Assembly (NCBI RefSeq): GCF_005434975.1
Contig: NZ_SKCJ01000002.1
Span: 1,302,001 to 1,366,000 of the forward strand
Reading direction: 5' to 3'
Source of the DNA: Parerythrobacter lutipelagi
GTDB taxonomy: Bacteria; Pseudomonadota; Alphaproteobacteria; Sphingomonadales; Sphingomonadaceae
Length of the DNA stretch: 64,000 nt
Of this stretch, positions 43,527 through 55,240 are shown piece by piece. Position numbers and translations under genes: made by a program. The notes below the pieces were generated by a model. That model ran no database searches, was not told the DNA's origin, and was given only the letters and a program-made list of their open reading frames with translations. Position 1 is the first letter of the stretch, and the number at the start of each line of letters is the position of its first letter.

Positions 43527-45857
43527 TCACCGGGCGAAGCTCAAGCCGCGCAGACGCAGGGCGTTGCCGATCACAGACACCGAAGACAAGCTCATCGCCG
43601 CTGCCGCGATCATCGGGCTGAGTAGCACTCCGAAGAATGGAAACAGTACGCCTGCTGCGACCGGAATGCCGAGCGTATTGTAAGCGAAGGCGAAAAACAG
43701 GTTCTGCCGGATGTTGCGCATCGTTCCGCGCGACAGCACGGTGGCCTGCACCACTCCTGTCAAATCACCACGAACCAGTGTGACCCCGGCGCTTTCGATC
43801 GCCACATCGGTACCAGTGCCCATGGCAATACCAACATCGGCGGCAGCCAGCGCAGGAGCATCGTTGATCCCGTCCCCGGCCATGCCGACCCGGCGACCTT
43901 GCGCTTTCAGCTCTTCGATCTTGCGGTGCTTGTCTTCGGGCGAGACATTGGCGTGTACCTCGTCGATACCCATTTCGCGCGCGACCGCTTCGGCAGTGCC
44001 GCGGCTGTCGCCCGTGAGCATAACGACCCGGATATCGCGCTTGTGCAGAGCCGCAATGGCCGCTGCACTGGTAGGCTTGATCGGATCGGCCACCGCGATG
44101 AGCCCTGCCGGACGGCCATCGAACGCAACGAACATCACCGTCTGACCCTGCTTGCGGCCATTTTCGGCCGAGCCGAGCCAGGCCTCGTCATCGATCCCGA
44201 CGCGCCGCATCATCTTTTCGTTGCCGATCGCAACCCGGCCCCCCTGGACATTGGCTTCAACACCTTCCCCGGTCGTCGAAGCGAGATCCGTGGCATTGGC
44301 GGGCGAGACGCCGCGCGCTTTTGCGCCTTCGACGATGGCATGGGCCAGCGGATGCTCGCTGCCCATTTCGACACCTGCAACCGCTGCCAGGAATTCAGTT
44401 TCGTCGATGCCGTCTGCAGGCTTCACCGCCACCAGATCGGGCTTGCCTATCGTCAACGTGCCGGTCTTGTCGACCACCAGCGTATCGATCTTCTCGAGTG
44501 TCTCCAGCGCTTCGGCATTGCGGATCAGGATGCCGTGCTGGGCACCCTTGCCTGTGCCTGTCATGATCGACATCGGCGTAGCGAGGCCAAGCGCGCAGGG
44601 ACAAGCGATGATCAGGACCGCAATGGCATTGACCAATGCGTAGGCAAGCGCAGGGGCGGGACCCCAGATTGCCCAGACCACGAAGGTGGCGATGGCGATC
44701 ACAACCACCGCAGGCACAAACCAGCCAGCCACCTGATCGGCGAGCCGCTGGATCGGTGCGCGGCTGCGCTGCGCGTCGGCCACCATCTGGACGATCTTGG
44801 ACAGCATCGTGTCCTTGCCCACGCCGGTTGCGCGCATGACGAACCCTCCAGTCTGGTTGACCGTGCCGCCGATGACAATGTCGCCAGCCTGTTTGGCGAC
44901 CGGAAGCGGTTCGCCGCTGATCATGGATTCATCGATCGCGCTCGATCCCTCCTCGATTTCGCCATCGACGGGAACCTTGTCGCCGGGTCGAACGCGCAGA
45001 CGATCGCCTGTGGTTAGCTGATCGAGCGGCACCTCGCGCTCGTCGCCTGAGCCAAAGATCTTGACCGCGCTGGGCGGTGCCAGCTCGAGCAGTGCGCGCA
45101 AGGCGCTCGAGGTCGAACCCCTGGCCTTGAGCTCGAGGACCTGTCCGAGCAGAACGAGCGTCGTGATGACCGCTGCCGCCTCGAAATAGACCCCGACCCG
45201 TCCCGAATGGTCGCGGAACGCTGCAGGGAACAGATCGGGCGCGACCGTCGCCACGACGCTAAAAAGATAGGCGATGGCCACGCCGAACCCGATCAGGGTG
45301 AACATGTTGAGATTGCGCGTCTTGAGCGACTGGATGGCCCGAACGAAGAACGGCCAGGCGCCCCATAGAACCACCGGGGTTGCGAGCGCAAATTGCGCCC
45401 ACTGCGCCCAGGCCGGTTCTATCAGACGGTCGAAACTGAGCCCCGGTGCCATGTCGCTCATCGCATAGACGAACAGAGGCAGCGTGAGCAGCGCGCTCCA
45501 CCAGAACCTACGCAGCATGTCGACCAGTTCGGGGTCGGGGCCATCGCCCAGCGAAACGGTTTCCGGTTCGAGCGCCATGCCGCAAATCGGGCATGAACCC
45601 GGCCCGGGCTGGCGGATTTCAGGGTGCATCGGACAGGTGTAGATCGTGCCTTCGGGCACATCCTCGACCGCGTCGAGATGCGCGCCCGAGAGATAGAGCT
45701 CGGGATCGGTGACGAACTTGTCGTGACAGCGCGGCGAACAGAAATAGTGTGTCGCGCCCTCATGCGTCGCGATATGCTGAGCCCCGTCGATTGCAACGCT
45801 CATGCCGCATACCGGGTCGATCGCGGTACCCTCGATCACACTCTGGTCCTTGCTCAT
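43527..45857 (-). CDS. copA: Copper-exporting P1B ATPase with YHS and heavy-metal-binding domains
   Basis: 776 residues. N terminus: YHS domain (DPVCGMSV, residues about 14-60, with CSPRCHDKF) and a second metal-binding domain (YTCPMHPEI...[10 protein letters not shown], about 73-98) instead of the usual GMxCxxC HMA domain. P-type ATPase core: [10 protein letters not shown] in helix 6, DKTGTLT phosphorylation site, [29 protein letters not shown]. Exports Cu(I) from the cytoplasm. AGGAAGGAC precedes the ATG. It lies 12 bases after the multicopper oxidase stop and ends the cus operon. The name copA is also used for the periplasmic oxidase at 29117; they are unrelated proteins. Confidence 0.9.
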   Translation of the reverse strand: MSKDQSVIEGTAIDPVCGMSVAIDGAQHIATHEGATHYFCSPRCHDKFVTDPELYLSGAHLDAVEDVPEGTIYTCPMHPEIRQPGPGSCPICGMALEPETVSLGDGPDPELVDMLRRFWWSALLTLPLFVYAMSDMAPGLSFDRLIEPAWAQWAQFALATPVVLWGAWPFFVRAIQSLKTRNLNMFTLIGFGVAIAYLFSVVATVAPDLFPAAFRDHSGRVGVYFEAAAVITTLVLLGQVLELKARGSTSSALRALLELAPPSAVKIFGSGDEREVPLDQLTTGDRLRVRPGDKVPVDGEIEEGSSAIDESMISGEPLPVAKQAGDIVIGGTVNQTGGFVMRATGVGKDTMLSKIVQMVADAQRSRAPIQRLADQVAGWFVPAVVVIAIATFVVWAIWGPAPALAYALVNAIAVLIIACPCALGLATPMSIMTGTGKGAQHGILIRNAEALETLEKIDTLVVDKTGTLTIGKPDLVAVKPADGIDETEFLAAVAGVEMGSEHPLAHAIVEGAKARGVSPANATDLASTTGEGVEANVQGGRVAIGNEKMMRRVGIDDEAWLGSAENGRKQGQTVMFVAFDGRPAGLIAVADPIKPTSAAAIAALHKRDIRVVMLTGDSRGTAEAVAREMGIDEVHANVSPEDKHRKIEELKAQGRRVGMAGDGINDAPALAAADVGIAMGTGTDVAIESAGVTLVRGDLTGVVQATVLSRGTMRNIRQNLFFAFAYNTLGIPVAAGVLFPFFGVLLSPMIAAAAMSLSSVSVIGNALRLRGLSFAR

Positions 45858-45869
45858 CGCCTGTCCTTC

Positions 45870-47414
45870 CTAGCTCTTCACGACTACGAACTGCCCCATC
45901 ATGCCTGCATCCTCGTGTTCGAGAATGTGGCAGTGATACATGTAGGGCAGGTCTGGGTCGGTGTGTTCTTCAAAACGCAGGAGAAGGCGTACCTGCTCGC
46001 GCGGGTTGACGATCACGGTATCCTTCAAACTGGTTTCCAATGGTGGGGGCGCTCGGCCATCGCGGTCGATCACACGAAACTGGACGTTATGGATATGAAA
46101 CGGGTGGGCCATCATCGAAGCGTTGGCGATCTCCCAGATTTCCCATTGGCCGACTGGCACACGTTCGTTGATCACATTCATGTCCATCGCAGCACCGTTA
46201 ATGGACATTCCGCCGCCCATCATGCCCATGTCGAGAACGAAACGCCGGGTTCGGACGGCTGACGACGGGTCGGTTGGAGCAAGCGATGCCAGTTGTGTCG
46301 GCACCCTGATGCGCTGGGCCGAACTTGCCGGCCTGATATCGAGGATTTGAAACACGTCTGCGGAAGCATCGCCGCTATCGCCGCGCCCCATCATCCCGCC
46401 GCCCATCATTCCGCGTCCGCCCATCATGCCCATGGCGTTTTCGGGACTGCTGGCAAGAAGGCGAAGCGGGCGTCCTTCCGAGAGATCGATAATTACCTGC
46501 GCGCGCTCCCCCGGGGCGAGCCTGACCGAGCGGACGATGTGCGAACGATCGAGCAAGCCGCCATCGCTCGCGATCAGTTGCATCGAACGATCACCTTCGA
46601 GCGAAAAATCGTAAAGGCGGGCGTTCGATCCATTGAGGATGCGCAGCCGCAATTGGCCTGTCTGTGCGTCGAACACAGCGTTTTCAGTGCCGTTGACGAA
46701 TATCCGGCTCCCGCGCACGCCCATCATCCGCGCGTGCATACTCAGCGGGTACACCAAGCGGCCGGATCCATCGATCACGCGGTCCTGCACGATCAGCGGA
46801 ATGTCGTCGACGCCATAGTCGCTCGGCAAGTCGAGGCGCTCTTCCTCGTCGTCGCGAACATAGATCGGTGCGGCGAGCCCGGCATAGACCTGCGGCCCGG
46901 CTCCGCGCTCCAAGTGTGAATGATACCAGTAGAGCGAAGCCCGCTGGCGAACTTGGAAAGAAGGCCTCCAGCGTTCGCCGGGACGGATCAACTGATGCGG
47001 TCCGCCATCGGCTGCGGCAGGAAGTTCGAAACCATGCCAATGGACCGTAGCGCCTTCGGCCAGCTTGTTGTCGATATGGAACTGCACCCACTCGCCCCGG
47101 CGCATTTCCAGCGTCGGTCCCAGATAGGGTGCGTCGATGCCGATGGTGGGCGAAGCAACACCGGTGACGAATTCCTTCTGGCCTGGGGTCAAAGACAAGC
47201 GGAAAACCCGTGCGCCCTGCTCAATCTCGCCACGCTGCAAGGGCGGTATAGCGAGCAAATTGGATCCGTCAGTGCTGTCCAGCATCGATGCGTCTTGCGC
47301 TTTGCATCCCGCAAGCGGGAACGCGGCAAAGCCTGCAGCAGCAAAACCAGCGCTTTTGATCAGTGTGCGGCGGTCCACGGGGAATGCCTGGGTTATGCGG
47401 GGTGTCCGGATCAT
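45870..47414 (-). CDS. Multicopper oxidase, CueO-like
   Basis: 514 residues from ATG 47414 (AGGAGG upstream). The signal is of twin-arginine type (VDRRTLIKSAGFAAAGFAAFPLAGC) and also ends in a possible lipobox cysteine. Copper motifs: VHWHGFELP, YWYHSHLERG, HPFHIHNVQF and YHCHILEHEDAGMMG. A Met/Gly-rich loop (MGMMGGRGMMGGGMMGRG) at about 330-350 resembles the cuprous-binding insert of CueO. Probably oxidises periplasmic Cu(I). It sits between cusF and the copper ATPase in the same operon. Confidence 0.88.
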   Translation of the reverse strand: MIRTPRITQAFPVDRRTLIKSAGFAAAGFAAFPLAGCKAQDASMLDSTDGSNLLAIPPLQRGEIEQGARVFRLSLTPGQKEFVTGVASPTIGIDAPYLGPTLEMRRGEWVQFHIDNKLAEGATVHWHGFELPAAADGGPHQLIRPGERWRPSFQVRQRASLYWYHSHLERGAGPQVYAGLAAPIYVRDDEEERLDLPSDYGVDDIPLIVQDRVIDGSGRLVYPLSMHARMMGVRGSRIFVNGTENAVFDAQTGQLRLRILNGSNARLYDFSLEGDRSMQLIASDGGLLDRSHIVRSVRLAPGERAQVIIDLSEGRPLRLLASSPENAMGMMGGRGMMGGGMMGRGDSGDASADVFQILDIRPASSAQRIRVPTQLASLAPTDPSSAVRTRRFVLDMGMMGGGMSINGAAMDMNVINERVPVGQWEIWEIANASMMAHPFHIHNVQFRVIDRDGRAPPPLETSLKDTVIVNPREQVRLLLRFEEHTDPDLPYMYHCHILEHEDAGMMGQFVVVKS

Positions 47415-47470
47415 GCTCCTCCTGTTTCGCGATGGGCGGCACCAGATTTGCCTGGCACCGCCCAACCGAT

Positions 47471-47854
47471 TTACTCCTTCGTGATCGACGTGATCACACT
47501 GCCTTCAGAACCAGTACGAAATTCAAAGGCAATGCCCTCACCGACGCTTACTTCGCTGCGCAGTTGCTCATCGGCTTCGAACGCCATGGTCATTGCCGGC
47601 CATTCGATTGCGGGAACCGGGCCGTGGTCGACGGTGATCGTACCCGCTTCGGCGTCGATGGCGGTGACGGTGCCTTGCGCACTCGCGGACTGCATTGCGT
47701 TGCCGGTATCCGCCATCGGCATATCCTGGCCGTCCATCATCATTGCATCTTCAGCCATCGGCATGTCCTCCATCTCGGCAGTGTCCTGGCCAGAATCGCA
47801 GGCTGCCAGCGCCAGCGGCGCGGCCAATAGGGTTATGAGGGTTGTGTGACGCAT
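47471..47854 (-). CDS. cusF: CusF-like periplasmic copper-binding lipoprotein
   Basis: 127 residues. Lipoprotein signal ([10 protein letters not shown]), an acidic Met-rich linker ([20 protein letters not shown]), and a CusF OB-fold with the copper-binding segment [18 protein letters not shown], in which the Trp and the Met ligands of CusF are recognisable. The start overlaps the end of cusA by 22 bases. A second, nearly identical CusF motif is fused to the C terminus of CusB in this operon. Confidence 0.86.
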   Translation of the reverse strand: MRHTTLITLLAAPLALAACDSGQDTAEMEDMPMAEDAMMMDGQDMPMADTGNAMQSASAQGTVTAIDAEAGTITVDHGPVPAIEWPAMTMAFEADEQLRSEVSVGEGIAFEFRTGSEGSVITSITKE

Positions 47855-50800
47855 TCTTCTTCTCCTTGGGGTTGGGTTGGCCGTTCCGGCCGGGGACGAC
47901 GCAGCAACAGATAGGCTGCGGGAAGCACGAACATGGACAGGAGCGGCGCGGTGATCATCCCGCCGATCATCGGCGCGGCGATGCGGCTCATCACTTCGGA
48001 GCCAGCCCCAGTGCCGATCAGGATCGGAAACAGGCCGGCGAGGATGACCGCGACGGTCATTGCCTTGGGCCGGACGCGCAACAATGCCCCTTCACGGATG
48101 GCGGCGGAGACTTCCTCCGCATCCGGGTCCTCACCGCGCCGCTCCAGCGCAGCTTTCAGATAGATCAGCATGATGACGCCAAATTCGGCTGACACCCCGG
48201 CCAGCGCGATGAAGCCGACGGCGGTCGCGACCGACTGGTTGTATCCCATCAGGTAAAGCAGCCAGAAGCCGCCTGTCAGCGCGAACGGCAAGGTGCCCAT
48301 GATGAGCAGCGCCTCGTCGAACCGGCGGAAGATCAGGTAAAGCAGCAGGAATATGATCGCGAGCGTAGCCGGAACGACGATCTGCAGACGTTCGTAGGCC
48401 CGCGTGAGATATTCAAACTGCCCGGCATAGGACAGGCTGACGCCCGGAGGCAGATCGACCTCGGCCGCGATAACCTCCTGCAGATCGCCAACCACAGAAG
48501 ACAGATCGCGCCCGCGCACATCGATATAGACATAGCTTGTGGGACGGCCCTGTTCGCTCTTGAGCATGGGCGGGCCGCTGGTCACACGCACCTGCGCAAC
48601 GGTACCAAGCGTGATCTGCTGACCAGACGGGGTCAGCACCGGCAGATTGCGCAGCTCGTCGACACTGTCGCGGATCTCGCGCGGATAGCGAACATTGATC
48701 GGGTATCTTGCGAGGCCTTCGACTGTACGGGCCACATTGGCACCGCCAATTGCGCCGGAGACGATCTGCTGCACGTCGGCGATGTTGAGACCGTAGCGGG
48801 CCGCTTCCAGCCGGTCGATATCGACATCGACATAGCGGCCTCCCGACAGCCTTTCAGCCAGCGCAGAACTGACGCCGGGAATGTTCTTTGCCGCCTGTTC
48901 GATCTGGAGCGCGACGCGTTCCAGCTCGCCGAGATCTTCGCCCGAAACCTTGACCCCGATCGGGCTCTTGATCCCGGTTGCGAGCATGTCGATCCGGTTG
49001 CGGATCGGCGGCACCCAGACATTGGCAAGGCCAGGCACCTGCACGGCGCGGTCCAGTTCCTCGACCAGCATATCCGGTGTCATGCCCTCGCGCCACTCAT
49101 CGCGTGGTTTGAAGCGGATGGTCGTCTCGAACATTGTGAGAGGGGCGGGATCGGTGGCGGTATCGGCGCGCCCGGCCTTGCCGAACACGGTTTCGACTTC
49201 CGGTACGGTCATGATCAGCCGGTCGGTGCGCTGTAGCAGCGCTGACGCCTCTCCGGGAGACAATCCAGGCAGGGCGCTGGGCATGTAGAGCAGGTCGCCT
49301 TCGTCGAGCGGCGGCAGGAATTCGCCGCCAAGCCGCGAGAAGGGAACGAGCGTGGTCAGGAAGACCAGCCCAGCGATGACCAAAGCGGTCTTCGGGCGGC
49401 GCATCACCCAGTCTAGCCCGGGCCGATAGGCCCGGGTCAGCACGCGATTGACCGGGTTGCTGTCCTCTGCCGGAATCTTTCCGCGCACCAGCCATCCCAT
49501 CAGCACCGGAACCAGAGTGATCGACAGGATCGCAGCAGCCGCCATGGCATAGGTCTTGGTAAAGGCCAGCGGTGCGAACAGCCGTCCCTCCTGCGCCTGC
49601 AAGGTGAACACCGGCAGAAACGACAAGGTGATGATCAGCAGGCTGAAAAACAGCGCCGGGCCGACTTCCTTCGAGGCATCCGCGACGATCCGCCAGCGCT
49701 CCTGGACGGACAGAACCGTGTCAGGGTTCTCCTCGGCCCAGCGCTCCAGATGCTTGTGGGCGTTCTCGATCATCACCACCGCAGCATCGACCATCGCGCC
49801 GACCGCGATGGCGATCCCGCCAAGAGACATGATGTTCGCGTTTACGCCCTGAAAGCGCATCACGATGAAGGCCGCGAGCACGCCGAGCGGAAGGGTGACG
49901 ACCGCGACGAGTGCCGAGCGCGCGTGCCACAGGAACAGCAGGCACACCAGGGCAACGACAATGAATTCCTCGATGAGCTTGGAGGTCAGGTTTTCGACCG
50001 AAGCATCGATCAATTGCGAACGGTCGTAGGTGGTGACGATCTCGACCCCTTCGGGCAGGCTTGCCTGCAATTGTTCGAGCTTCGCTTCGACCGCCGCAAT
50101 TGCGCTGCGCGCATCGGCGCCCTGGCGCAGAATGACGATACCGCCGGCAACCTCGCCTTCGCCGTTGAGTTCCGCAATGCCGCGCCGCAGCTCCGGGCCG
50201 ATCTGGATATTGGCCACATCGTCCAGCGTTACCGGAGTGCCGCCCGCTTCGGCGCGCAAGGGTATGCTGCGAAAATCCGCCAGCGTGCCGAGATAGCCCG
50301 AGGCACGGACCATATATTCGGCCTCGCCCATTTCGACGATAGAGCCCCCGGTTTCCTGATTGCCTGCCTGCACCGCGCGGACCACTTGCGCGTGCGTCAC
50401 GCCCAGCGAAGCCATGCGATAGGGGTCGAGCACGATCTGGTACTGCTTGACCATGCCGCCCACGCTGGCGACTTCGGCGATGCCGGGAATGGTTTTCAGC
50501 TCGTAGCGCAGGAACCAGTCCTGCAGGCTCCTGAGCCCGGCCAAGTCGTGACCGCCGCTGCGGTCGACCAGCGCATATTCGTAGATCCAGCCCACCCCGG
50601 TTGCATCAGGGCCGAGTGTGCTCTGAACCCCGTCGGGCAAGCGGTTCTGGACCTGGTTCAGATACTCCAGAACGCGAGAGCGCGCCCAGTAGAGGTCGGT
50701 CCCGTCCTCGAAGATCACATAGACGTAGCTGTCTCCGAAAAAGGAATAGCCGCGCACGGTCTTGGCACCGGGGACCGACAGCATGGTCGTGGCCATCGGA

Positions 50801-51000
50801 TAGGTCACCTGGTCCTCGACGATACGGGGCGCCTGACCTGGATAGTTCGAGCGGATCACCACCTGTACATCGGAAAGGTCCGGCAGGGCATCGACGGGCG
50901 TCGTCCGTACCGCCCAGAAACCGGCCAGCGCCAACCCGATCGCTGCCAGCACCACGAAAAAGCGGTTGGCGATCGAGCTATCGATGATGCGCGCGATCAT
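47833..51000 (-). CDS. cusA: HME-RND copper/silver efflux pump CusA
   Basis: 1055 residues from ATG 51000 ([14 protein letters not shown]), which overlaps the cusB stop by four bases; the frame upstream of it lies in cusB. RND hallmarks: first membrane helix [18 protein letters not shown], porter-domain starts ([23 protein letters not shown]), helix-4 region [21 protein letters not shown] typical of the heavy-metal branch, and the second repeat beginning [15 protein letters not shown]. Inner membrane proton-driven pump of the CusCBA tripartite system. Confidence 0.9.
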   Translation of the reverse strand: MIARIIDSSIANRFFVVLAAIGLALAGFWAVRTTPVDALPDLSDVQVVIRSNYPGQAPRIVEDQVTYPMATTMLSVPGAKTVRGYSFFGDSYVYVIFEDGTDLYWARSRVLEYLNQVQNRLPDGVQSTLGPDATGVGWIYEYALVDRSGGHDLAGLRSLQDWFLRYELKTIPGIAEVASVGGMVKQYQIVLDPYRMASLGVTHAQVVRAVQAGNQETGGSIVEMGEAEYMVRASGYLGTLADFRSIPLRAEAGGTPVTLDDVANIQIGPELRRGIAELNGEGEVAGGIVILRQGADARSAIAAVEAKLEQLQASLPEGVEIVTTYDRSQLIDASVENLTSKLIEEFIVVALVCLLFLWHARSALVAVVTLPLGVLAAFIVMRFQGVNANIMSLGGIAIAVGAMVDAAVVMIENAHKHLERWAEENPDTVLSVQERWRIVADASKEVGPALFFSLLIITLSFLPVFTLQAQEGRLFAPLAFTKTYAMAAAAILSITLVPVLMGWLVRGKIPAEDSNPVNRVLTRAYRPGLDWVMRRPKTALVIAGLVFLTTLVPFSRLGGEFLPPLDEGDLLYMPSALPGLSPGEASALLQRTDRLIMTVPEVETVFGKAGRADTATDPAPLTMFETTIRFKPRDEWREGMTPDMLVEELDRAVQVPGLANVWVPPIRNRIDMLATGIKSPIGVKVSGEDLGELERVALQIEQAAKNIPGVSSALAERLSGGRYVDVDIDRLEAARYGLNIADVQQIVSGAIGGANVARTVEGLARYPINVRYPREIRDSVDELRNLPVLTPSGQQITLGTVAQVRVTSGPPMLKSEQGRPTSYVYIDVRGRDLSSVVGDLQEVIAAEVDLPPGVSLSYAGQFEYLTRAYERLQIVVPATLAIIFLLLYLIFRRFDEALLIMGTLPFALTGGFWLLYLMGYNQSVATAVGFIALAGVSAEFGVIMLIYLKAALERRGEDPDAEEVSAAIREGALLRVRPKAMTVAVILAGLFPILIGTGAGSEVMSRIAAPMIGGMITAPLLSMFVLPAAYLLLRRPRPERPTQPQGEEECVTQPS

Positions 51001-52505
51001 TGGCCGATTTTCCGGATCGAGACGATGCGCGGCCCCGTACTGGCTTGCACAAATGTGAAGGAGACCCGGTCGCCGCGCGCAAAACCGCGCAGCTGTTCCG
51101 GTCCTTCGCTGGCAAAGGGCATGGTCATTGCCGGCCATTCGAGCGCAGGCACCGGACCGTGGCGCAAGGTCACGCTGTTGGCGTTTATGCGCTCGATCGT
51201 CCCGGTCGCGCGATAAGTCTGCGGTTCATCTGCATCGTCCGACCCTCGGTCTTCGCTCGCACCGGATGGTGCCTGATCGACGGGACGCACGTCGATGCCC
51301 GCAAGGCTGGCTTCGGAATCGAGCAGGAACTGGCCCGAGGTGACCACTCTCTCTCCTGCAGCCAGCCCGGCAAGGACTTCGGTCCGTCCGTTCGCTTCGC
51401 GGCCGATACGGATTTCGGCGGGCCGATAGCCGCCACCTCCCTGCGCGATCATCGCCAGGGTCCGCTCGCCGGTGCGAATGACAGCTTCCGAAGGGACCAG
51501 CAGCGCTTCGCGCCGTTCAGGCGCGAGCATCACTTGGGCAAACATTCCCGGCTTGAGCCGCAGGCCCGGATTGGGCATCGCTGCCCGCACGGTTATCGTG
51601 CGGCTCGCATCTTGCGCGCTCGGCAGAATGGCGATGATGCGTCCGGCAAACCGTTCGCCGGGAAAGGCAGTGAGCGTGGCGCTCACCGGCTGCCCGACAC
51701 GCGCGTTGCCAGCCAGTGCCTCGGGTACCGCCGCCTCGAGCCAGATCGGACTGTACCCGCTGATCTCGGCCAGCGATTGGCCCGCCGCCACGGTCATGCC
51801 CGGCCTTACTGCGAGCGACGTGATCGCGCCCGATTGCGGTGCTGTGACGGTGATGATCGTTTGCGGTCTTCCGCTTCGGGTGACCGAGGCGATCATCGAG
51901 TCCGGCATGCCAAGCAGCCGCAGGCGCTCGCGGGCGGCCCGGGTCAACGCTTCGTCGCCGGTTGCGGCAACAGCAAGATACTCGTTTTGTGCGCCGCCCC
52001 ATTCGGGCACAAGAATGTCGACGATCGGAGCGCCTCTGGCAATCAGGTCCTGCGGTGCATGGCCGTAGGTCCGCTGAACATAGCCGCCGGCGCGCGGCTG
52101 AACGATCGCCATCTCGCTGCCGTTATATGCGAGCGTGCCGGTGACGCTGATTTCAGGCTCCAGCACGCCATATTCCGCTTCAGCAGTCCGGATCCCGAAA
52201 TTCTGGACGAGCGTCGAATCGATACTCACACCCCCGGCGCCCTGCGCGTCGCCGCCCGCGCATTTGGGGACCAGCTGCATGTCCATGAAAGGAGATTTGC
52301 CCGGCTCGTCGAAGCGCTGGTCAGGGACCATCGGATCGTACCAATAGAGCACGTCCTCGCAGCCCGTATCTGTCGCTGCATCGCCGCCGCTCTCGCTGCC
52401 GAGCATTGAGAGACCGTAGCCCGCCAACAGACTGACCAGAGCAATACCAAGTCCAGCCGCATACATGCGCTGGCGCGGTGTGAATCGTTCGAGCGCGGAG
52501 TTCAT
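50997..52505 (-). CDS. cusB: Periplasmic adaptor CusB fused to a CusF domain
   Basis: 502 residues. N-terminal anchor ([21 protein letters not shown]), a short metal-binding segment ([20 protein letters not shown] then MDMQLVPKC), the adaptor body with barrel-sandwich and beta-barrel pieces ([20 protein letters not shown]), and, after an acidic linker about 405-430, a CusF-like domain with [20 protein letters not shown]. The fusion places a copper chaperone permanently on the adaptor. Overlaps cusC and cusA by four bases each. Confidence 0.88.
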   Translation of the reverse strand: MNSALERFTPRQRMYAAGLGIALVSLLAGYGLSMLGSESGGDAATDTGCEDVLYWYDPMVPDQRFDEPGKSPFMDMQLVPKCAGGDAQGAGGVSIDSTLVQNFGIRTAEAEYGVLEPEISVTGTLAYNGSEMAIVQPRAGGYVQRTYGHAPQDLIARGAPIVDILVPEWGGAQNEYLAVAATGDEALTRAARERLRLLGMPDSMIASVTRSGRPQTIITVTAPQSGAITSLAVRPGMTVAAGQSLAEISGYSPIWLEAAVPEALAGNARVGQPVSATLTAFPGERFAGRIIAILPSAQDASRTITVRAAMPNPGLRLKPGMFAQVMLAPERREALLVPSEAVIRTGERTLAMIAQGGGGYRPAEIRIGREANGRTEVLAGLAAGERVVTSGQFLLDSEASLAGIDVRPVDQAPSGASEDRGSDDADEPQTYRATGTIERINANSVTLRHGPVPALEWPAMTMPFASEGPEQLRGFARGDRVSFTFVQASTGPRIVSIRKIGQ

Positions 52506-53737
52506 GGCCTGCTCTCCCCGTAGGTCAGTCGCAGCCTCACCGCCGCCTCGACAGCTGCCTGTTCGCGCTCGAGTATCTCCAGTTCGAGCAGCGCGAGCGC
52601 GGATTTCGCCGCAATCACATCGACGAGATCGGCACGCCCGGCCGCGAAACTCGCTGTATCGAGGTCCGCGCGGTCGCGCGCCAGCGGAAGAAGCTCGTCA
52701 CGCGCGCGTCCCCATTGCCGCACTGTGCTGCGCCAGGTTGCCAGATCAGCTTCGAAACCGGCAACCAACGCGCGCCTGCGATCCTCGCGCTCGGCCGATG
52801 CGGCAGCGGCTTCGGCTTCGGCAGCGGCAATGCGCGGATTCTGCCGCCGGTCGGTAAAGATCGGCAGTGTAATGGACCCCATGATCGACACCGCATCGCC
52901 GAAATCAGGATTGCGGCGACCATAGGTGACGCTCACCCCGAAATCGGGTCGTTTCTCGGCGCGTGCGAGCGCGACACCGGCTTCGGCCCGGCCTCGTTCG
53001 GCATCGGCCAGCAGGATTTCGGGATTGCTTTCGAGCTCGAACCGCAGCTGCTCCTCATCGAGGACAGCCGATGGCGCGGCTCCCAGAGCAACCGGATCTG
53101 CGAGCGGTATATATCGGGAAATCTGCGCTTGCGCAGTCTCGCGCTCGGCTTCGATAGCGGTAATCGCGTCTTCAATTCCGAGTAGCTCGCGCCGGATTGC
53201 CAGGCTCTCCGCCGGGCGGGCCGACCCCGAAGCAACTGCACTGTTGGCAACCGGAACGAATGCTCTCAGGTCGTCCAGCGCAGCCTGGGCAAGATCAAGC
53301 CGCGCTTGCGCATAATGGAGCCGGACCCAGGCCGTTCCCGCATCGGCGAGAAGAATACGCTCGGCCATGCCAAGGCGTGCCTCGGCGAGGCGCACTTCCG
53401 AACTGGCAACGCCGAACCTCGCCCGTCGACGGGCGAGATTGGGGATTTCCTGCTCGATACCGATTGCGATCTGCGTGGGGAGTTGCCGGTCTGGGTCGAA
53501 CGCGGCAGGTCCGGTCACAGGAAGGTTCATGATCCCTGCACGCACACGCGGATCGGGAAGCTCGTCCGCCGCTTCCGCTGCCTCGCGCCGTGATTGAACA
53601 CGCAGCGCGCCAGCTTCCAGAACGGGCTGTTCGCCCCGTACCGCTGCAAGTGCTTCCTCGTATCCGACAGACTGTGCTTGTGCAGTCTGCGCGGCGAGCA
53701 GGGCCGAAAACGGCACCCAGCCAATTCGCCAATCCAT
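52502..53737 (-). CDS. cusC: Outer membrane efflux protein CusC (TolC family)
   Basis: 411 residues from ATG 53737 (MDWRIGW), with a signal peptide ending AQTAQAQ. Two OEP repeats of long helices: PDPRVRAGIMNLPV, QEIPNLARRRARFGVASSEV, VANSAVASGSARPAESLAIRREL and the second-half GSITLPIFTDRRQNPRIAAAEAEA. ATG 53785 would add 16 residues before the signal and is less likely. First gene of the cus operon (cusC-B-A-F-MCO-ATPase). Forms the outer membrane channel. Confidence 0.85.
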   Translation of the reverse strand: MDWRIGWVPFSALLAAQTAQAQSVGYEEALAAVRGEQPVLEAGALRVQSRREAAEAADELPDPRVRAGIMNLPVTGPAAFDPDRQLPTQIAIGIEQEIPNLARRRARFGVASSEVRLAEARLGMAERILLADAGTAWVRLHYAQARLDLAQAALDDLRAFVPVANSAVASGSARPAESLAIRRELLGIEDAITAIEAERETAQAQISRYIPLADPVALGAAPSAVLDEEQLRFELESNPEILLADAERGRAEAGVALARAEKRPDFGVSVTYGRRNPDFGDAVSIMGSITLPIFTDRRQNPRIAAAEAEAAAASAEREDRRRALVAGFEADLATWRSTVRQWGRARDELLPLARDRADLDTASFAAGRADLVDVIAAKSALALLELEILEREQAAVEAAVRLRLTYGESRP

Positions 53738-53860
53738 AATTCTCACTCTTTCAAAGCAAGCTGACCGGGAAGGTCCACGGCGCACGCGGTCAATCGACCG
53801 GGCGCTGGGCCTGTTTATCCGTCAAGCTCGCAAGCGATGCGATGCACCGCCCGGGAAATG

Positions 53861-54271
53861 CTAGATGGTGAGCTGGCGTTGTGGAGGTGGCGATTCCGGC
53901 GGTAGCGGCTGGCTCTCGAGCCTGCTGGCACTCGCGGAAAGGTACTGAGGCGCAACAAAAAGCGGTTCTGTATGCGCCAGTCCCGAGCCGGTAAGCGCCA
54001 GGGGCGGAAAACAATTCATCGCAACGAGACAATCGAGTGTCATCTCGCAGCAAGGCCCGTGCTGCTCGGCATTGTCCTTATCGGCCATCACCTGCTCGGG
54101 CATTGTGTGATTGGGCATGCCTTGCACCATTTCAGCGCAATCAGTCGTTCCGGCCACTTCAATCTGCGGAACAGCTGCCTGTGCTGCGTCCTGCACAAAC
54201 AGGCCGAAGCTGAAGCAGATCAAAGTAAGAGCACGAATATACGTCACCGGTTTGGGATAGTCCGAACGCAT
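53861..54271 (-). CDS. Cysteine-containing small periplasmic protein
   Basis: 136 residues from ATG 54271, with a signal peptide (ALTLICFSFGLFVQDAAQA). The mature part has conserved-looking cysteines (TTDCAEM, GPCCEMTLDCLVAMNC) and ends in a proline-rich tail. Similar small proteins precede cus-type operons in sphingomonads, as I recall, and may bind Cu(I). No clear RBS; a TTG at 54334 would add 21 residues. It lies 123 bp upstream of cusC on the same strand. Function unknown. Confidence 0.55.
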   Translation of the reverse strand: MRSDYPKPVTYIRALTLICFSFGLFVQDAAQAAVPQIEVAGTTDCAEMVQGMPNHTMPEQVMADKDNAEQHGPCCEMTLDCLVAMNCFPPLALTGSGLAHTEPLFVAPQYLSASASRLESQPLPPESPPPQRQLTI

Positions 54272-54366
54272 ACGATGTGCAAGTCGGTTATCAGGCTGAA
54301 GACAAAGGTCAGATTTATGTTTTCGCTTCAGCAAACCCGAAGCCCAAACCTATTGCTCAAATTTGC

Positions 54367-54810
54367 CTAACAGCAACCTGACTTTGACGCTTCCTCGGTG
54401 GGTTCCGATACCTCACGCACCAGATCGCCGGTCTCTTTTTCGTTCGCGTGCCGAGCAATGTCGGCTTGTGAAACGATGCCGCAACATTTGCCACTCTCGT
54501 CCACAACAGGAAGCCGCCGAACTTTGTTGTCCTCCATTTTGCTGCGACAATCATCGACACTCGTGTCGGGTGTGACAGTAATCGGAGAGCTTGTCATCAC
54601 GTCTTCTACCGACGTGTCAGAAGACTTGCCGTCTGCGACGCAGCGACAAGCAATGTCACGATCGGTAATCACTCCGACCAGTGTGCCGGAATCATCTACA
54701 ACCGGAATTTCGCCGCAGTCGTTTTTCACCATGAGATTAGCGGCCTCCCGTACCCTGGTCGAAGGATTGCAGCATGCAGGATTCGAGGTCATCACATTCT
54801 TGGCTTCCAT
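54367..54810 (-). CDS. Tandem CBS-domain protein
   Basis: 147 residues from ATG 54810 (GGAGACATATC upstream). Two CBS motifs: VMTSNPACCNPSTRVREAANLM with IPVVDDSGTLVGVITDRDIA, and VMTSSPITVTPDTSVDD with LPVVDESGKCCGIVSQADIA. Stand-alone CBS pairs bind adenine nucleotides and act as regulators. The C terminus SKSGCC and other CC pairs are unusual and might bind metal. Its role here is unknown; it may belong to a general stress set. Confidence 0.82.
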   Translation of the reverse strand: MEAKNVMTSNPACCNPSTRVREAANLMVKNDCGEIPVVDDSGTLVGVITDRDIACRCVADGKSSDTSVEDVMTSSPITVTPDTSVDDCRSKMEDNKVRRLPVVDESGKCCGIVSQADIARHANEKETGDLVREVSEPTEEASKSGCC

Positions 54811-55240
54811 GATATGTCTCCAATTTCTATTAAATACCTGAATATTTGCGTACCATTGCAACGGCGAGGCGCCGGATAATGTTCCTCTCGCATTTCCGGA
54901 TGAAATCGATATGGACGAACGGGCACGGTCATGCCGAACGAAAGCTGTAGAATGGCATTCGCCACCTCATGGAAGGCGCTAGCATCTGAATAGGCCTTAC
55001 CCAGAAGCCCAGGAATACAGAAGTATGGGTCCGCCGAGAGGCGTGAGGCACAGGCACCGGCCCGCTTCATTGCTCTTCACAGTCTCCGCAGCGATAGCCG
55101 CCCTAATGCAAGTGTCTGCCCGCTTTATGAAGAATTCGCGGCCATCTCTCGTCTCAGTCTTCATGATGTTGAAGATCGGGTAGCAGCGATAAGTAACTGC
55201 TTTTTCAATAGTCCGTGTGCGGGACAATCATCGAACGCTC
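54811..55240. other. Intergenic interval without a supported gene
   Basis: About 430 bases. One minus-strand frame encodes a 55-residue ORF starting MKTETRDGREFFIKRADTCI (about 55163 down to 54997), without a visible RBS and without a family I recognise. The region also serves as upstream DNA of the CBS gene. I see no RNA gene, repeat or mobile element. Confidence 0.4.

Noticed and set aside
49750-51216. 488-residue plus-strand ORF opposite cusA
   Set aside because: Antisense shadow of an intact RND pump; composition is His/Arg/Asp-rich and domain-free.
51000-52409. 469-residue plus-strand ORF opposite cusB
   Set aside because: Antisense shadow of the CusB-CusF fusion, which has clear domains.
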